Below are positions 8,990 through 17,356 of a stretch of DNA of 64,000 bases, in pieces; position 1 is the stretch's first letter, and each line of letters begins with the position of its first letter. The position numbers and the translations under genes are program-made. Source of the DNA: Armatimonas rosea (GTDB lineage: Bacteria > Armatimonadota > Armatimonadia > Armatimonadales > Armatimonadaceae); NCBI RefSeq assembly GCF_014202505.1, contig NZ_JACHGW010000001.1, forward strand, positions 310,001 to 374,000, in the 5' to 3' direction. The notes below the pieces were generated by a model. The model ran no database searches. It had not been told where the DNA came from and saw only the letters and a list, made by a program, of their open reading frames with translations.

Positions 8990-11547
8990 GCCACGACCAA
9001 GTCCCCACACCCGAGGAGCTCGATCTGCTCCGTCGCGAGGCGGGTGAGGCCCGCCGGACACTCGACTACGAGAGAGCGATCACGCTCAACCGCCGCCGCG
9101 CCGACGGCTGGCGCAAGCGGGGGGAGCGCGCTCAGGAGGCCGCTACCCTGGTCGAGCTCTCGCGTGACTACCAGAGCAATGGTCAGCCGCTGGTGGCCTT
9201 TGTCTGCCTTGCCGAGGCGGAGGCGCTGGTCCCCGACGATGCGACGGTGCGGCTGGCGCTGGGCGATCTCTATACCCAGCTCCGCCTTCGTGAGCAGGCG
9301 ATTGCGGTCTACGAGCGTGCGGGCGCTCTGGCGACCAGTCGGCTCATGGCGGCCTATCTCAGTAAGGGCGACCGGGTGCGTGCCCGAACGTTTCTGGAGC
9401 GAGAGCGCCAGCGACTCCAGCAAGCCAAGAACCTGCGGGGCGAGGCGAACCTGCTGGCCGCTTGGGGGGAGCCCGCTACCTACGCCGAGGCGGAGGCCCT
9501 CCTGGTGCGTGCCCTCGCCGCGACCAAAGACCCTGTGGAGCAGGCACAGATGCTGTCCCTGCGGGCCACCCTGCTGGGCTTACTCAAGCGCCCCGACGAG
9601 GCCCGGCAGTGCTTCGAGGAGCAGCTGGCGCTCTGCCAGCGCGCGGGGCTCGTGCCGGAGCGCTTCATGGCCCTGGGCGCCTACGCATCGTTTGAGTACT
9701 TCCAGGGTGCCAAGCCCAAGGTGCTTGCGCTGGTGCAGCGCTACCTGTCTTTCGCGCAGCAGCAGCAGAGTCCCGTGGACGAGCGCGGGGCGCTCCAGAA
9801 GCGGCTCGACTTTGCCAGCTACGACCAGGACTGGGCACAGGTGGCAGCGGCCTGTAGTGAGCTCATTAGCCTCTGCGTGGCGCAGGGCTGGCGCGGAACC
9901 TACGACCTACCGTACTTCCAGGACCGCCACGCCGAGGCGCTCCAGAAGCTCGGAAAGCGCTCCGAGGCAAGTGCCGCCTGCCGCGCCGCGATCGCCGTCT
10001 TGGAGCAGCGCCGCCGCACCTACGCCGGGCTCAGCGATGCCGCTCTGGCGTTTCGTCAGGGAAGCCGGAGCCCCTACGAGCGCCTGCTGGGCCTCCTGCC
10101 TCCCCAGAGCCCCGAGGCCTTTGGGCTGGTGCAGCGGCTCAAGGCGCGGGCGCTTCGGGAGCAGCTAACCCTGGGACGAGGGAGCCAGGAAGCCGCCCCG
10201 AGCCCCGAGGAGACTGCCCTGCGCGCCCGCTGTGAGCAGCTCAATGCGGCGCTGGTCCAGGAGGGAATCGCCAATGCCGTGGGGGGAAAGAAGCGCTTTG
10301 CCGAGCTCCAGAGCGAGCTTCGCCAGGCCGAGACCGCGCTGGCACGCTTCTACGACACCCTCCACGCCCGCTCGCCCCAGACCGCCCTCTGCCGCGCCGC
10401 GTCGGAGCCGACTCTGGCCCAGGTCCAGGCGCAGCTGAAGCCGCGTCAGCTCCTCTTGGACTTCGTTCTGCCGACCCTCCCCGAAGAGAAAGTGCGCGTG
10501 CTGGCGCTCCAGCGCCAGTCCGTGACCCTGATCACCTTGCCCACCCCGCTGGCAGAGCTGCGTGGCCGGGTTCAGCAGCTCCGAGAGGCCTGTAGCTCCC
10601 CGGATCGTCCCTGGCAGGACGCGGCGCGGGCCCTGGCCGACGTGCTCATCGCGCCCTTAGCGTCCCAGCTTCGGGGGATGGAGCAGGTCGTTCTCTGCCC
10701 GGATGGGGCGCTCTGGGAGGTGCCGTTCCTGGTGCTCTTGGACCAGCCGGTCGTGAGCTATGCCTTCTCCGCCGCGCTCTGGCTCCAGCAGCGAACCCTC
10801 CCGGCCCTGCCGCCGCGCCCTCTCTCTCTCCTGGCGGTCGCCGCCCCGAACCTGGCGGGCTTCAACCGCCCGATTATCGCGCCCGAGCGGCCCATTATCG
10901 CTCCCGAGCGGCCGATCATTGCGCCCGAGCGGCCGATTATCGCGCCGGAGCGGAGTGTCTTTCTCCCGCCGGGGATGCTCTCGCTCTCCCTCCCAGGGAC
11001 TCTTCAGGAGGCGGCGGCCCTGGGGCAGCTCTTCCCTGAGGCGACCGTGCTCCTGGGAAAAGACGCCCAGGAGAGCCGGGTCAAGGCCGATGCCGTGCGC
11101 TGTCGGCGGCTCCATATCGCCACCCATGCCTTTGTCAACGACACAGCGCCTGCGCTCTCCTGCCTCGTCCTCTCCGACCCCACGGACTTGTCCCGGGAGG
11201 ATGGCTTTCTCACGGCGCGGGAGCTCATGGGGCTGGACCTCTCGGGGCTGGAGCTGGTGACCCTCTCCGCCTGCAACACCGCGCGAGGGCAGCTCCTCAC
11301 GGGCGAGGGTGTGCGCGGGCTGAGCTGGGCGCTCACCGCAGCGGGGGCACGCAACCTAGTGCTGAGTCAGTGGTCGGTCCCCGACGAGGCGACGGTGGTG
11401 GGGATGCAGGCGTTCTACGCGGCGCTCAAGCGCGGCCTGAGCAAGCCCGCCGCCCTGCGCCACGCGAGCCTGGAGCAGCGCAAGCTCCCCGGCCGCGAGC
11501 ACCCCTACTACTGGGGAGCGTTTATTCTGATCGGGAGTGGCCTCTAG
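8986..11547 (+). CDS. TPR-CHAT caspase-like protease, 853 aa
   Basis: The N-terminal ~600 residues are helical TPR-like repeats (LGDLYTQLRLREQAIAVYERAG and similar). The C-terminal ~250 residues form a CHAT domain: RRLHIATHAF with His714, and LVTLSACNTARG with Cys763, the expected His/Cys dyad of clan CD proteases. It then has GLSWALTAAGARNLVLSQWSVPD and ends YYWGAFILIGSGL, all typical of CHAT. A tandem of four RPIIAPE heptads interrupts the domain near residues 628-655. Coupling to an upstream STAND ATPase suggests a sensor-effector pair in which the ATPase controls proteolysis; the protein target is unknown. The 3' end overlaps the convergent gene at 11522 by 26 bases. Confidence 0.85.
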   Translation: MSHDQVPTPEELDLLRREAGEARRTLDYERAITLNRRRADGWRKRGERAQEAATLVELSRDYQSNGQPLVAFVCLAEAEALVPDDATVRLALGDLYTQLRLREQAIAVYERAGALATSRLMAAYLSKGDRVRARTFLERERQRLQQAKNLRGEANLLAAWGEPATYAEAEALLVRALAATKDPVEQAQMLSLRATLLGLLKRPDEARQCFEEQLALCQRAGLVPERFMALGAYASFEYFQGAKPKVLALVQRYLSFAQQQQSPVDERGALQKRLDFASYDQDWAQVAAACSELISLCVAQGWRGTYDLPYFQDRHAEALQKLGKRSEASAACRAAIAVLEQRRRTYAGLSDAALAFRQGSRSPYERLLGLLPPQSPEAFGLVQRLKARALREQLTLGRGSQEAAPSPEETALRARCEQLNAALVQEGIANAVGGKKRFAELQSELRQAETALARFYDTLHARSPQTALCRAASEPTLAQVQAQLKPRQLLLDFVLPTLPEEKVRVLALQRQSVTLITLPTPLAELRGRVQQLREACSSPDRPWQDAARALADVLIAPLASQLRGMEQVVLCPDGALWEVPFLVLLDQPVVSYAFSAALWLQQRTLPALPPRPLSLLAVAAPNLAGFNRPIIAPERPIIAPERPIIAPERPIIAPERSVFLPPGMLSLSLPGTLQEAAALGQLFPEATVLLGKDAQESRVKADAVRCRRLHIATHAFVNDTAPALSCLVLSDPTDLSREDGFLTARELMGLDLSGLELVTLSACNTARGQLLTGEGVRGLSWALTAAGARNLVLSQWSVPDEATVVGMQAFYAALKRGLSKPAALRHASLEQRKLPGREHPYYWGAFILIGSGL
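10868..10951 (+). repeat. Four tandem 21-bp units coding RPIIAPE
   Basis: Within the CHAT gene, CGGCCGATTATCGCGCCCGAG-like units occur four times head to tail, differing only at wobble positions. They encode four identical RPIIAPE heptads between NLAGFN and RSVFLPPG. Silent differences show selection on the peptide or gradual divergence after slippage. The array sits just before the catalytic half of the CHAT domain. Confidence 0.9.
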
Positions 11548-12265
11548 AAAAGAGCTCGTCTAGGCAGGCCGATGCGGCCGCGCGCACCCGTGGCGTGCGG
11601 TGCCAGCGTGTGCAGAGCCAGGCATGGGGCACCACAGACCAGTCTTTCGCATCTCCGAGCACGAGCAGGGCCGCGATACAGAAATCTGCATCGCCCGCCT
11701 GGTCCCACTTCATCGCGTCCCAAAGCCAGAGGCGCAGGTAGAGCCGCTCGATCCGTGTCAGCCGCCGCGCCGACTCGGTGGGGAGACGGAGGAGGAGCCG
11801 CTCTAGCTCCTGCCGCAGCTCTCGTCGCAGGGTAGCGTCCTCGCTGAGCCCAATGCTGCGAATCGCCGAGATGACCTTGGCGGCGGCGGTGCTGTCGGTT
11901 AGGTCACGAACACTGTAGCGCAGTAATCGGGTGAGGTTCACGCGCCGCGGTGTCTGGGTTTTCCCGATTTTCGATAAGACGAAGAGAAACACGGGGGAGA
12001 ACAGCACCATCGCGACCGCAAAAAGAAGGGAGAACTCCCAGACACTACAGAGAGCACAGCACACCCAGAAAATAGCCAGGTAGGCCAAGCACCCAAACCC
12101 TGCCCGCCACTCGGCACTCTTCTCTCGCTTGAGGAATTGTAAGAGAAGGGGCAAGAGGTTCTCTGCACCGTAGGCGGCGACAATGCTCTCCAGGGCGCTT
12201 TGGAGGGTAGGCTCCTGTAGCTGTTTCCACAAGCGGCTCTGTGTGTCGCGCTGGCGCTGCATCAA
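11522..12265 (-). CDS. Hypothetical membrane protein, 247 aa
   Basis: Starts MMQRQRDTQSRLWKQLQEP. A cytosolic helical N-terminus (about 1-50) is followed by two adjacent membrane helices at about 55-98 (YLAIFWVCCALCSVW and LLFAVAMVLFSPVFLFVL). A soluble C-terminal half then has helical, possibly HEAT-like repeats (LRRELRQELERLLLRLPTESARRLTRIERLYLRLWLW). No known family recognised. It sits 9 bases behind the propeller gene at 12275-14548 and reads toward the CHAT gene; this overlap at the 3' ends could allow antisense effects. Confidence 0.65.
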   Translation of the reverse strand: MMQRQRDTQSRLWKQLQEPTLQSALESIVAAYGAENLLPLLLQFLKREKSAEWRAGFGCLAYLAIFWVCCALCSVWEFSLLFAVAMVLFSPVFLFVLSKIGKTQTPRRVNLTRLLRYSVRDLTDSTAAAKVISAIRSIGLSEDATLRRELRQELERLLLRLPTESARRLTRIERLYLRLWLWDAMKWDQAGDADFCIAALLVLGDAKDWSVVPHAWLCTRWHRTPRVRAAASACLDELFSRGHSRSE

Positions 12266-12274
12266 AATTCGGTA

Positions 12275-14548
12275 CTACGGTGCCTTCTGGAAGGTCCAGG
12301 TGCTTCGGGGCAGGCGAAGCACCCCGACTCCTGTCAGCCAGAGGGTATCGTCGTGGTAGAGCACACTGTTGCCCGCGGCGCGGCCACTCTCACCAAGGAG
12401 AAGCTTCTGCCAGCCGGTCTCGGCGCTCCAGCGGGCGACCTCTCCGCGGAGCCGTCGTGCCTCAAAGCCTTCAAAGCGCCACGACTCTGGCCCGGTTTGT
12501 TTCCAGAGCGCGGTCTCGCCCTCGGGGCTCAGGCTATCGGCGAGCCCCTCCGCTGTCCAGGTATCGCGGCTGGCATCGTAGCGGAACAGGTGCTGGTCGA
12601 GCCGTAGCCAAGTCGTGCCCGTTGCGGTGAGAAAGCTACCACGGAGCGGCAAGAGGAACTCCATGGGAGGGCGTAGCACCACGGGCGGGATCGCCACCTG
12701 GGGGAAGCGCTTGAGCTGCTCATTGCGCTGTGTCTGGCGCTGCTTCAGATCCACTTGCTGGCGCAAGCCCGCCGCCCGCTGCGCCGCCACGCTGACCTCC
12801 CGAAAGAGTGACTCCGGGTAGCGCTTGACCGCACCCGTATTGCTGTCCCAGCGGATCACTACAGGAGCACCACGTCGCTCGTCGGGGGCCTTCTCCTCAG
12901 TCAAGAAGAAGAGGGTGCTCTCGGTGAATCCTGCCGACTTGGGCACGAGGCCCTCCAGCCCCCGCATCTCAAGCTTGGTCAGCTTCTTGGTAGGAATATC
13001 GTAGAAGAACAGGGTGTCGTACTTAATGGGGAAGGACTTAAACTCGTTGCCCTGACGCTCGAAACGTCGGCTGGCCTCGGCGGGGCCAAAGACTAACAGC
13101 TGGTTTCCACTCCGTCCTAGGGTGCGAAGCGATGCCCAGAAGCTTTGTTCTTCTTCGTTTTTGGGCATCGCACGCGGATCGGGGAGGATGGGGGAGTCGA
13201 AAAAGTCGGTCTCTGAGAGGTTCTGTGGCGCGGTGAAATCGTCGAGCTTGGGGTCGTAGCGCTTGGGTAAGACAGAGCGACTCATGCTGAAAATGCCCTG
13301 CTTGGTTTTCGTGATGCTCGCAAAGTTCGCCGCGATCCCTGTGACAGAGGGCTTGAAGCGCTCCCACTTTCCCGTGGCTAAGTCCAGACGCGCAATCCCC
13401 GCCGACTGGGGGTAGTTCGGGTCGTTGTAGTTGGCGACCCAGAGCGTATTGCCATCAAGAACAAAGTCCGTCCAGAAGGGGGTAGAGTTGCGCATGGCTT
13501 GCTGGATCGGGGTGGCCTGCTGATTGGTGATCTTCTCCGAGCCGATCAGCACGGGCTCTTTGAGGTTGGGAGCCACCCGGTGGCGCACCAGCGTGTGGGT
13601 TGCCGTGTAGCCTTCTCCCGGTGAGTTTGGCGTAAACTCACTGGCCAGCGACTCGATCAGAAACGTGCCGGGCCGTGTGTCGGGAACCAGTCGTGCGGGA
13701 CGGCCGCCCATGAGAATGGTAGAGGGGCGCCCTGCCACAGCAGGTTGGACGGTCGTCTGTCCCATTAAGCCCTGGCCGATGGGGTGGCGGGTGCCGCGCC
13801 CGGTCTGACGGTCGTAGAGAAGGATATGGGGGGGGAGCTCATCGCCCATGGGAATCATGGTGTTCACCACGGTAGGCGGCTGGCCATTTGCTCCCGGCAC
13901 GACCTGTGATTGGTTTATGTACCGCAGTTTTGTCTGAATAAAAAAGGCGAGAGTGCTCCCTGAGCTCCCAACAAGCTGGAGGCTGGAGACGTGGCCCGGG
14001 TAGGCGCTTGCTCTGGGGGGAGTCGGTTCAACGGTGACCTGCCTTCTCCACGCCTTCGCGGCTCGGTCCCAGGCTAGCGCCGCGCCTTTATCCGTGAACA
14101 CAAACGCCCAGCCGTCGGAGACACTCAGCCGGTAGTCGAGAAAGAACTGGTAGCCCATGCGCGCCGTGCGGGGGGCAGCAATCGGGGGCGCGACCGACTC
14201 CACCTTGCCGCTCGCTAGATCGAGCGTGACAATCCGAAGGTCGGGCTCGGGCTGCTCATTTGCCCAGTCGCCCCAGGAGCCGCAGAGCACCCAGAGCGTG
14301 TCGGGCTTGGCCTTGTCGAAGACCACATCGTGGATATTGTGGGTGGGGAGGCCGTCGTTTTGGGTGTAGACCCGCCACTTCTGGCTCGCACGCTCAAAGA
14401 CCCTCACGCCCCCCGAGGTCGCGAAGGCAACAAAGCTCTTGCCGGTGGCGATGCGCCGGACATTCTCGGCATTGGTGAAGTAGCGCGGTGCGCTGGCCTG
14501 TGCCGTAAAAACAACGAGAGCGGGAACAACAGGAACCATGGGACACAT
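12275..14548 (-). CDS. Secreted regulator-type beta-propeller protein, 757 aa
   Basis: The N-terminus MCPMVPVVPALVVFTAQASA is signal-peptide-like; the second Met at 14539 is also possible. The segment GVRVFERASQKWRVYTQNDGLPTHNIHDVVFD is a two-component-regulator-propeller (Reg_prop) blade. Similar blades recur (LWVLCGSWGDW, GTTWLRLDQHLFRYDASRDTWTAEGLADSLSPEG). No membrane anchor, kinase or receiver follows, so this is a free-standing propeller, probably periplasmic. A Gln/Arg-rich helix near 600-630 (AAGLRQQVDLKQRQTQRNEQL) breaks the blades. It lies downstream of 14675-15238 across a palindrome. Role unknown. Confidence 0.7.
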   Translation of the reverse strand: MCPMVPVVPALVVFTAQASAPRYFTNAENVRRIATGKSFVAFATSGGVRVFERASQKWRVYTQNDGLPTHNIHDVVFDKAKPDTLWVLCGSWGDWANEQPEPDLRIVTLDLASGKVESVAPPIAAPRTARMGYQFFLDYRLSVSDGWAFVFTDKGAALAWDRAAKAWRRQVTVEPTPPRASAYPGHVSSLQLVGSSGSTLAFFIQTKLRYINQSQVVPGANGQPPTVVNTMIPMGDELPPHILLYDRQTGRGTRHPIGQGLMGQTTVQPAVAGRPSTILMGGRPARLVPDTRPGTFLIESLASEFTPNSPGEGYTATHTLVRHRVAPNLKEPVLIGSEKITNQQATPIQQAMRNSTPFWTDFVLDGNTLWVANYNDPNYPQSAGIARLDLATGKWERFKPSVTGIAANFASITKTKQGIFSMSRSVLPKRYDPKLDDFTAPQNLSETDFFDSPILPDPRAMPKNEEEQSFWASLRTLGRSGNQLLVFGPAEASRRFERQGNEFKSFPIKYDTLFFYDIPTKKLTKLEMRGLEGLVPKSAGFTESTLFFLTEEKAPDERRGAPVVIRWDSNTGAVKRYPESLFREVSVAAQRAAGLRQQVDLKQRQTQRNEQLKRFPQVAIPPVVLRPPMEFLLPLRGSFLTATGTTWLRLDQHLFRYDASRDTWTAEGLADSLSPEGETALWKQTGPESWRFEGFEARRLRGEVARWSAETGWQKLLLGESGRAAGNSVLYHDDTLWLTGVGVLRLPRSTWTFQKAP

Positions 14549-14604
14549 TTCGCCACAAGCTCACCCCCTTCCTCTCTCCTTTCTCTCCCTCTCACTTTCC
14601 CTCT

Positions 14605-14653
14605 CCCCCTTCCTTCGTCCCGACGAAGTCGGAAATAGAGCGAAGGAAGGGGG
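14605..14653. repeat. C/T-rich palindrome with nested hairpin
   Basis: CCCCCTTCCTTCG at 14605-14617 pairs perfectly with CGAAGGAAGGGGG at 14641-14653. The loop contains a second hairpin CCGAC-GAA-GTCGG. A further pyrimidine-rich tract runs left to about 14560. It separates two minus-strand genes and may act as a terminator or processing site. Its style matches the element inside uvrA (52687-52804). Confidence 0.75.
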
Positions 14654-14674
14654 CCGGGGGGATGGATGTTGGGT

Positions 14675-15238
14675 TCAGAACCGCCAGCCGACCATGAGCG
14701 ACGAGCCGCGCAGGTCGCCGCTCTTGAGCTTGGTATCCAGCAGCTGGAGCTTGGCGATAAAGCCGACCTTGGTAGTCACTCCCATCCCCACCCGCCAGGC
14801 CAGCTTGGTCTCAGAGCTGGTGCCGCGGGCATGGTAGAGTCCCCAGCCAAAGTTCAGAAACGGGGAGACCGGTGCGTTGGCGCGGCGCTCCAGAAACGAG
14901 CCCCCGTTCATCCCCACCCCGATCACCTCCGCCTTGGTTGGGCCGTCGCCCTTGAGGTAGTCCAGGAACATCCCCTGCGACGCGAGCGTGTACTGGCGGA
15001 GCGAGCCGTAGCCCGCGCCCCGGGGATCGTAGGTGCCGGTGAGCAGGGTCACGGCGGGCTTGCCCCCGTCCTCGCCTTCATCGTCGTCGTCCTCGTGGGA
15101 TTTTTTGTCCTCGTCGACAAGATAGCGCCAGCGTTTCTTCTGGGACTTCTCTTTTTCTTTCTCTTGCTTCTTGTCCTCTTGGATGCGAAACGGTGAGCTG
15201 AGGGCGGGAGCGGGCGGAGCCGCGAGTAAGATTGGCAT
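14675..15238 (-). CDS. Hypothetical protein with charged linker and barrel-like end, 187 aa
   Basis: N-terminus MPILLAAPPAPALSSPF may be a weak export signal. A strongly charged tract follows at about 20-60 (DKKQEKEKEKSQKKRW, KSHEDDDDEGEDGG). The C-terminal ~120 residues alternate short strands and turns (FGWGLYHARGT, KLAWRVGMGVTTKVGFIAKLQLL) and end LMVGWRF. A terminal aromatic residue is typical of outer-membrane beta-barrel strands. This suggests a small outer-membrane or surface protein, but no family is recognised. AAGGAG-like sequence lies upstream of the start. Confidence 0.6.
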   Translation of the reverse strand: MPILLAAPPAPALSSPFRIQEDKKQEKEKEKSQKKRWRYLVDEDKKSHEDDDDEGEDGGKPAVTLLTGTYDPRGAGYGSLRQYTLASQGMFLDYLKGDGPTKAEVIGVGMNGGSFLERRANAPVSPFLNFGWGLYHARGTSSETKLAWRVGMGVTTKVGFIAKLQLLDTKLKSGDLRGSSLMVGWRF

Positions 15239-15325
15239 GGTTTGGTACTCCTTCGGAAGCTAAAGACGCGTTTTTTTGCGCGTTGGTGACAGGAAATCGC
15301 CGCGGCCGAGGGGAATGTTAGCGGC

Positions 15326-16084
15326 ATGAGCGAACAAAAAGTGGTGGTGGTGACCGGCGGGGCCGGGGGAATTGGGATCGAGACTGGCAAGATCTTCCGG
15401 CGCGACGGCTGGAAAGTGGTGCTGGTGGACATCAACGCCGACGCGCTGACGGGCGCGGCGGAGCAGGTGGGTGAGGGGACCGAGACCGCGGTGCTCGATA
15501 TCCGCAACGTGGCGCAGATCCGCGAGGTCTTTGCGGCGCTGGGCGCGAAGCTCGGGCGGCTGGACTGCCTGGTCAACAACGCCGGAGTCTTTCGGCTGGA
15601 GCCGATCTGGGATGTCACCGAGGAGACCTACGACTGGCTCATGGACATCAACCTGAAGGGCGCGTTCTTCTGCCTACAGGCCGCGGCTGTGGAGATGAAG
15701 AAGTTTGGCAACGGCGGAGTCGTCGTCAATGTCGCCAGCGCCGCCGGGCGCTCCGGGCGTCCCACCCAGACCATCTACGGGCTGAGCAAGGCGGGGATGA
15801 TCCACCTCACCAAGTCCGCCGCGATCTCGCTGGGCGAGGAAGGCATTCGTGTCTGCTGTGTCTGCCCCGCCGCCGTGGACACGGGGATGATGCAGAAGAA
15901 CTTCGCCGAGCGCCGCCAGACCGGTGGGGATAAAGATGTCGAGGCCTTCATGGCCAAGCTGCTGGTCAAGCGCCTCTCCCGCCCCGATGAGATCGCCGAG
16001 CTGATCGCCTACCTCGCCAGCGAGAAAGCCGCCTACATCACCGGCGGCTCGATCGATATCTCCGGCGGCCTGGACATGCACTAG
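15326..16084 (+). CDS. Short-chain dehydrogenase/reductase, 252 aa
   Basis: A classical SDR of standard length. The nucleotide-binding TGGAGGIG is at residues 10-17, an acidic residue follows beta-2 (LVDINADAL, favouring NAD), NNAG is at about 90, a catalytic Ser lies in NVASAAG and the catalytic YGLSK pair near 153-157. The C-terminus AYITGGSIDISGGLDMH matches the usual 'xITGxxxxVDGG' ending. It acts on an unknown alcohol/ketone in the cytosol. The gene is separated from the next one by a palindrome and is probably monocistronic. Confidence 0.9.
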   Translation: MSEQKVVVVTGGAGGIGIETGKIFRRDGWKVVLVDINADALTGAAEQVGEGTETAVLDIRNVAQIREVFAALGAKLGRLDCLVNNAGVFRLEPIWDVTEETYDWLMDINLKGAFFCLQAAAVEMKKFGNGGVVVNVASAAGRSGRPTQTIYGLSKAGMIHLTKSAAISLGEEGIRVCCVCPAAVDTGMMQKNFAERRQTGGDKDVEAFMAKLLVKRLSRPDEIAELIAYLASEKAAYITGGSIDISGGLDMH

Positions 16085-16090
16085 AACCGA

Positions 16091-16213
16091 GTGGTTGAAA
16101 ACCACTCGCTGGAGGCGCTTTGCGCCGGGCGCCCTCCGGGTGCAGGAACCCGTACCTGCCCAGAGGGCATTCGGCGCGAAGCGCCCACAGCGAGGAATTT
16201 TCAACTCCTCGCA
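16091..16213. repeat. ~120-bp imperfect palindromic element
   Basis: The left end GAGTGGTTGAAAACCACTCG and the right end GAGGAATTTTCAACTCCTCG are imperfect inverted copies. Inner arms GGAGGCGCTTTGCGCC and GGCGCGAAGCGCC continue the symmetry. The core CCAGAGGGCA matches the 727 element. It fills most of the gap between the SDR and esterase genes, and extends the apparent upstream reading frame of the esterase with repeat-coded residues. Confidence 0.7.
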
Positions 16214-16233
16214 AAATGCCGAAGGAGGCACTA

Positions 16234-17103
16234 ATGCGACATTTATGGAATGGAACCATTGCCCTGATACTACTGGCACTTGTGCCTGTTCAAACGCAGG
16301 CGCAAGAGGGTGTGGTTTTTGAGAAAAACATTGAGTTCTCCAACCCAGACAACCAGCACTTGATGCTGAACATGGCGCGCCCGGAGAAGGGCGATGGCCC
16401 GTTTCCCGCGGTGCTCTGTATCCATGGTGGCGGCTTTCGTGCGGGGACGCGCGACGGCTACGATGGCCTGGTCAAGCAGCTGGCGGCGCGGGGGTATGTG
16501 GCGGTGACGGTCGAGTACCGGCTGGCGCCCAAGTACCCGTTCCCTGCCGCCATCCACGATGTAAAGGCCGCTGTGCGCTGGCTGCGTGCCAATGCCGCCA
16601 AGTACCACATCAACCCGGAGCGGATCGGGGTGACCGGGGGCTCGGCGGGCGGGCACCTGGCGCTCTACCTGGGGGTCACCGGCGGTGTCAAAGAGCTGGA
16701 GGGCGACGGTGGCAACCCGGCGCAGTCCAGCAAGGTGAGCTGTGTCGTGAACTTCTACGGCCCCAGCGACCTGACGCGTTCCTATGGCAAGAGTGTCGAT
16801 GCCGCCGAGGTGCTCCCGCTCTTCCTCGGGGGAAATGTGGAGAAGGAGCGCCCCAAGCACCTGCTGGCCAGCCCGCTCTACTGGGTGACCCCACTCGCCC
16901 CGCCGACTCTCTGCGTCCATGGCACCAAAGACAACTATGTCGCCTACGAGCAGTCGATCTGGATGGTGGACCGCCTCCTCGCGGCGGGTGTGGACGCCGA
17001 GCTGGTCACTCTTCAGGGCGCGGGCCACGGCTTTGGCGGGGAGCAGGCCAAGGCCGCCGATGCCGCGCTCTTTGCCTTCTTCGATAAGTACCTTAAGCGG
17101 TAG
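16234..17103 (+). CDS. Secreted alpha/beta-hydrolase (esterase/acetylxylan-esterase-like), 289 aa
   Basis: I place the start at ATG 16234, preceded by AAGGAGG; upstream in-frame codons lie in the palindromic element. Signal peptide MRHLWNGTIALILLALVPVQTQAQ. It has the oxyanion motif HGGGF, the nucleophile elbow GGSAGG, an acid in GTKDNYV and His in GAGHGFGG. These are the landmarks of the BD-FAE/hormone-sensitive-lipase-like carboxylesterases. It likely removes acyl groups from a sugar or small ester in the periplasm. Substrate cannot be read from sequence. Confidence 0.88.
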   Translation: MRHLWNGTIALILLALVPVQTQAQEGVVFEKNIEFSNPDNQHLMLNMARPEKGDGPFPAVLCIHGGGFRAGTRDGYDGLVKQLAARGYVAVTVEYRLAPKYPFPAAIHDVKAAVRWLRANAAKYHINPERIGVTGGSAGGHLALYLGVTGGVKELEGDGGNPAQSSKVSCVVNFYGPSDLTRSYGKSVDAAEVLPLFLGGNVEKERPKHLLASPLYWVTPLAPPTLCVHGTKDNYVAYEQSIWMVDRLLAAGVDAELVTLQGAGHGFGGEQAKAADAALFAFFDKYLKR

Positions 17104-17143
17104 AGAGACCATAGCTCTTGCCAAGTTGCCGCAACCACGCGTT

Positions 17144-17196
17144 GCCCGAGGAACGAGTGCCCAAGGACTTGTTCCTAGGGCACTCGTTGTCCGGGC
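17144..17196 (+). terminator. Palindromic repeat, probable terminator after esterase gene
   Basis: GCCCGAGGAACGAGTGCCC and GGGCACTCGTTGTCCGGGC form a ~19-bp imperfect stem, followed by a T-rich stretch (TTCTGTGTTTT). Nearly the same arms occur at 30067-30203, so this is also a dispersed repeat. Confidence 0.65.
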
Positions 17197-17356
17197 TTCT
17201 GTGTTTTGAGGGCAGTTAAAAACATCTCAGTCCAGTTTTTGTTTCAATCAACCGACTTATAATCCAGCAAATTGTCATGATGGATTCCACAGCCGCACCC
17301 TGGTAATTGTATGGTATCCTTTCGGCAAATTGTCCCAAATAGAGGTTTAGCGAAAC

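Noticed and set aside
10868-10951. CRISPR or minisatellite outside coding sequence
   Set aside because: The units are in frame within the CHAT gene with silent differences, so a coding repeat explains them.
16120-16233. N-terminal extension of the esterase
   Set aside because: These codons lie in a palindromic repeat; AAGGAGG and a signal peptide place the start at 16234.
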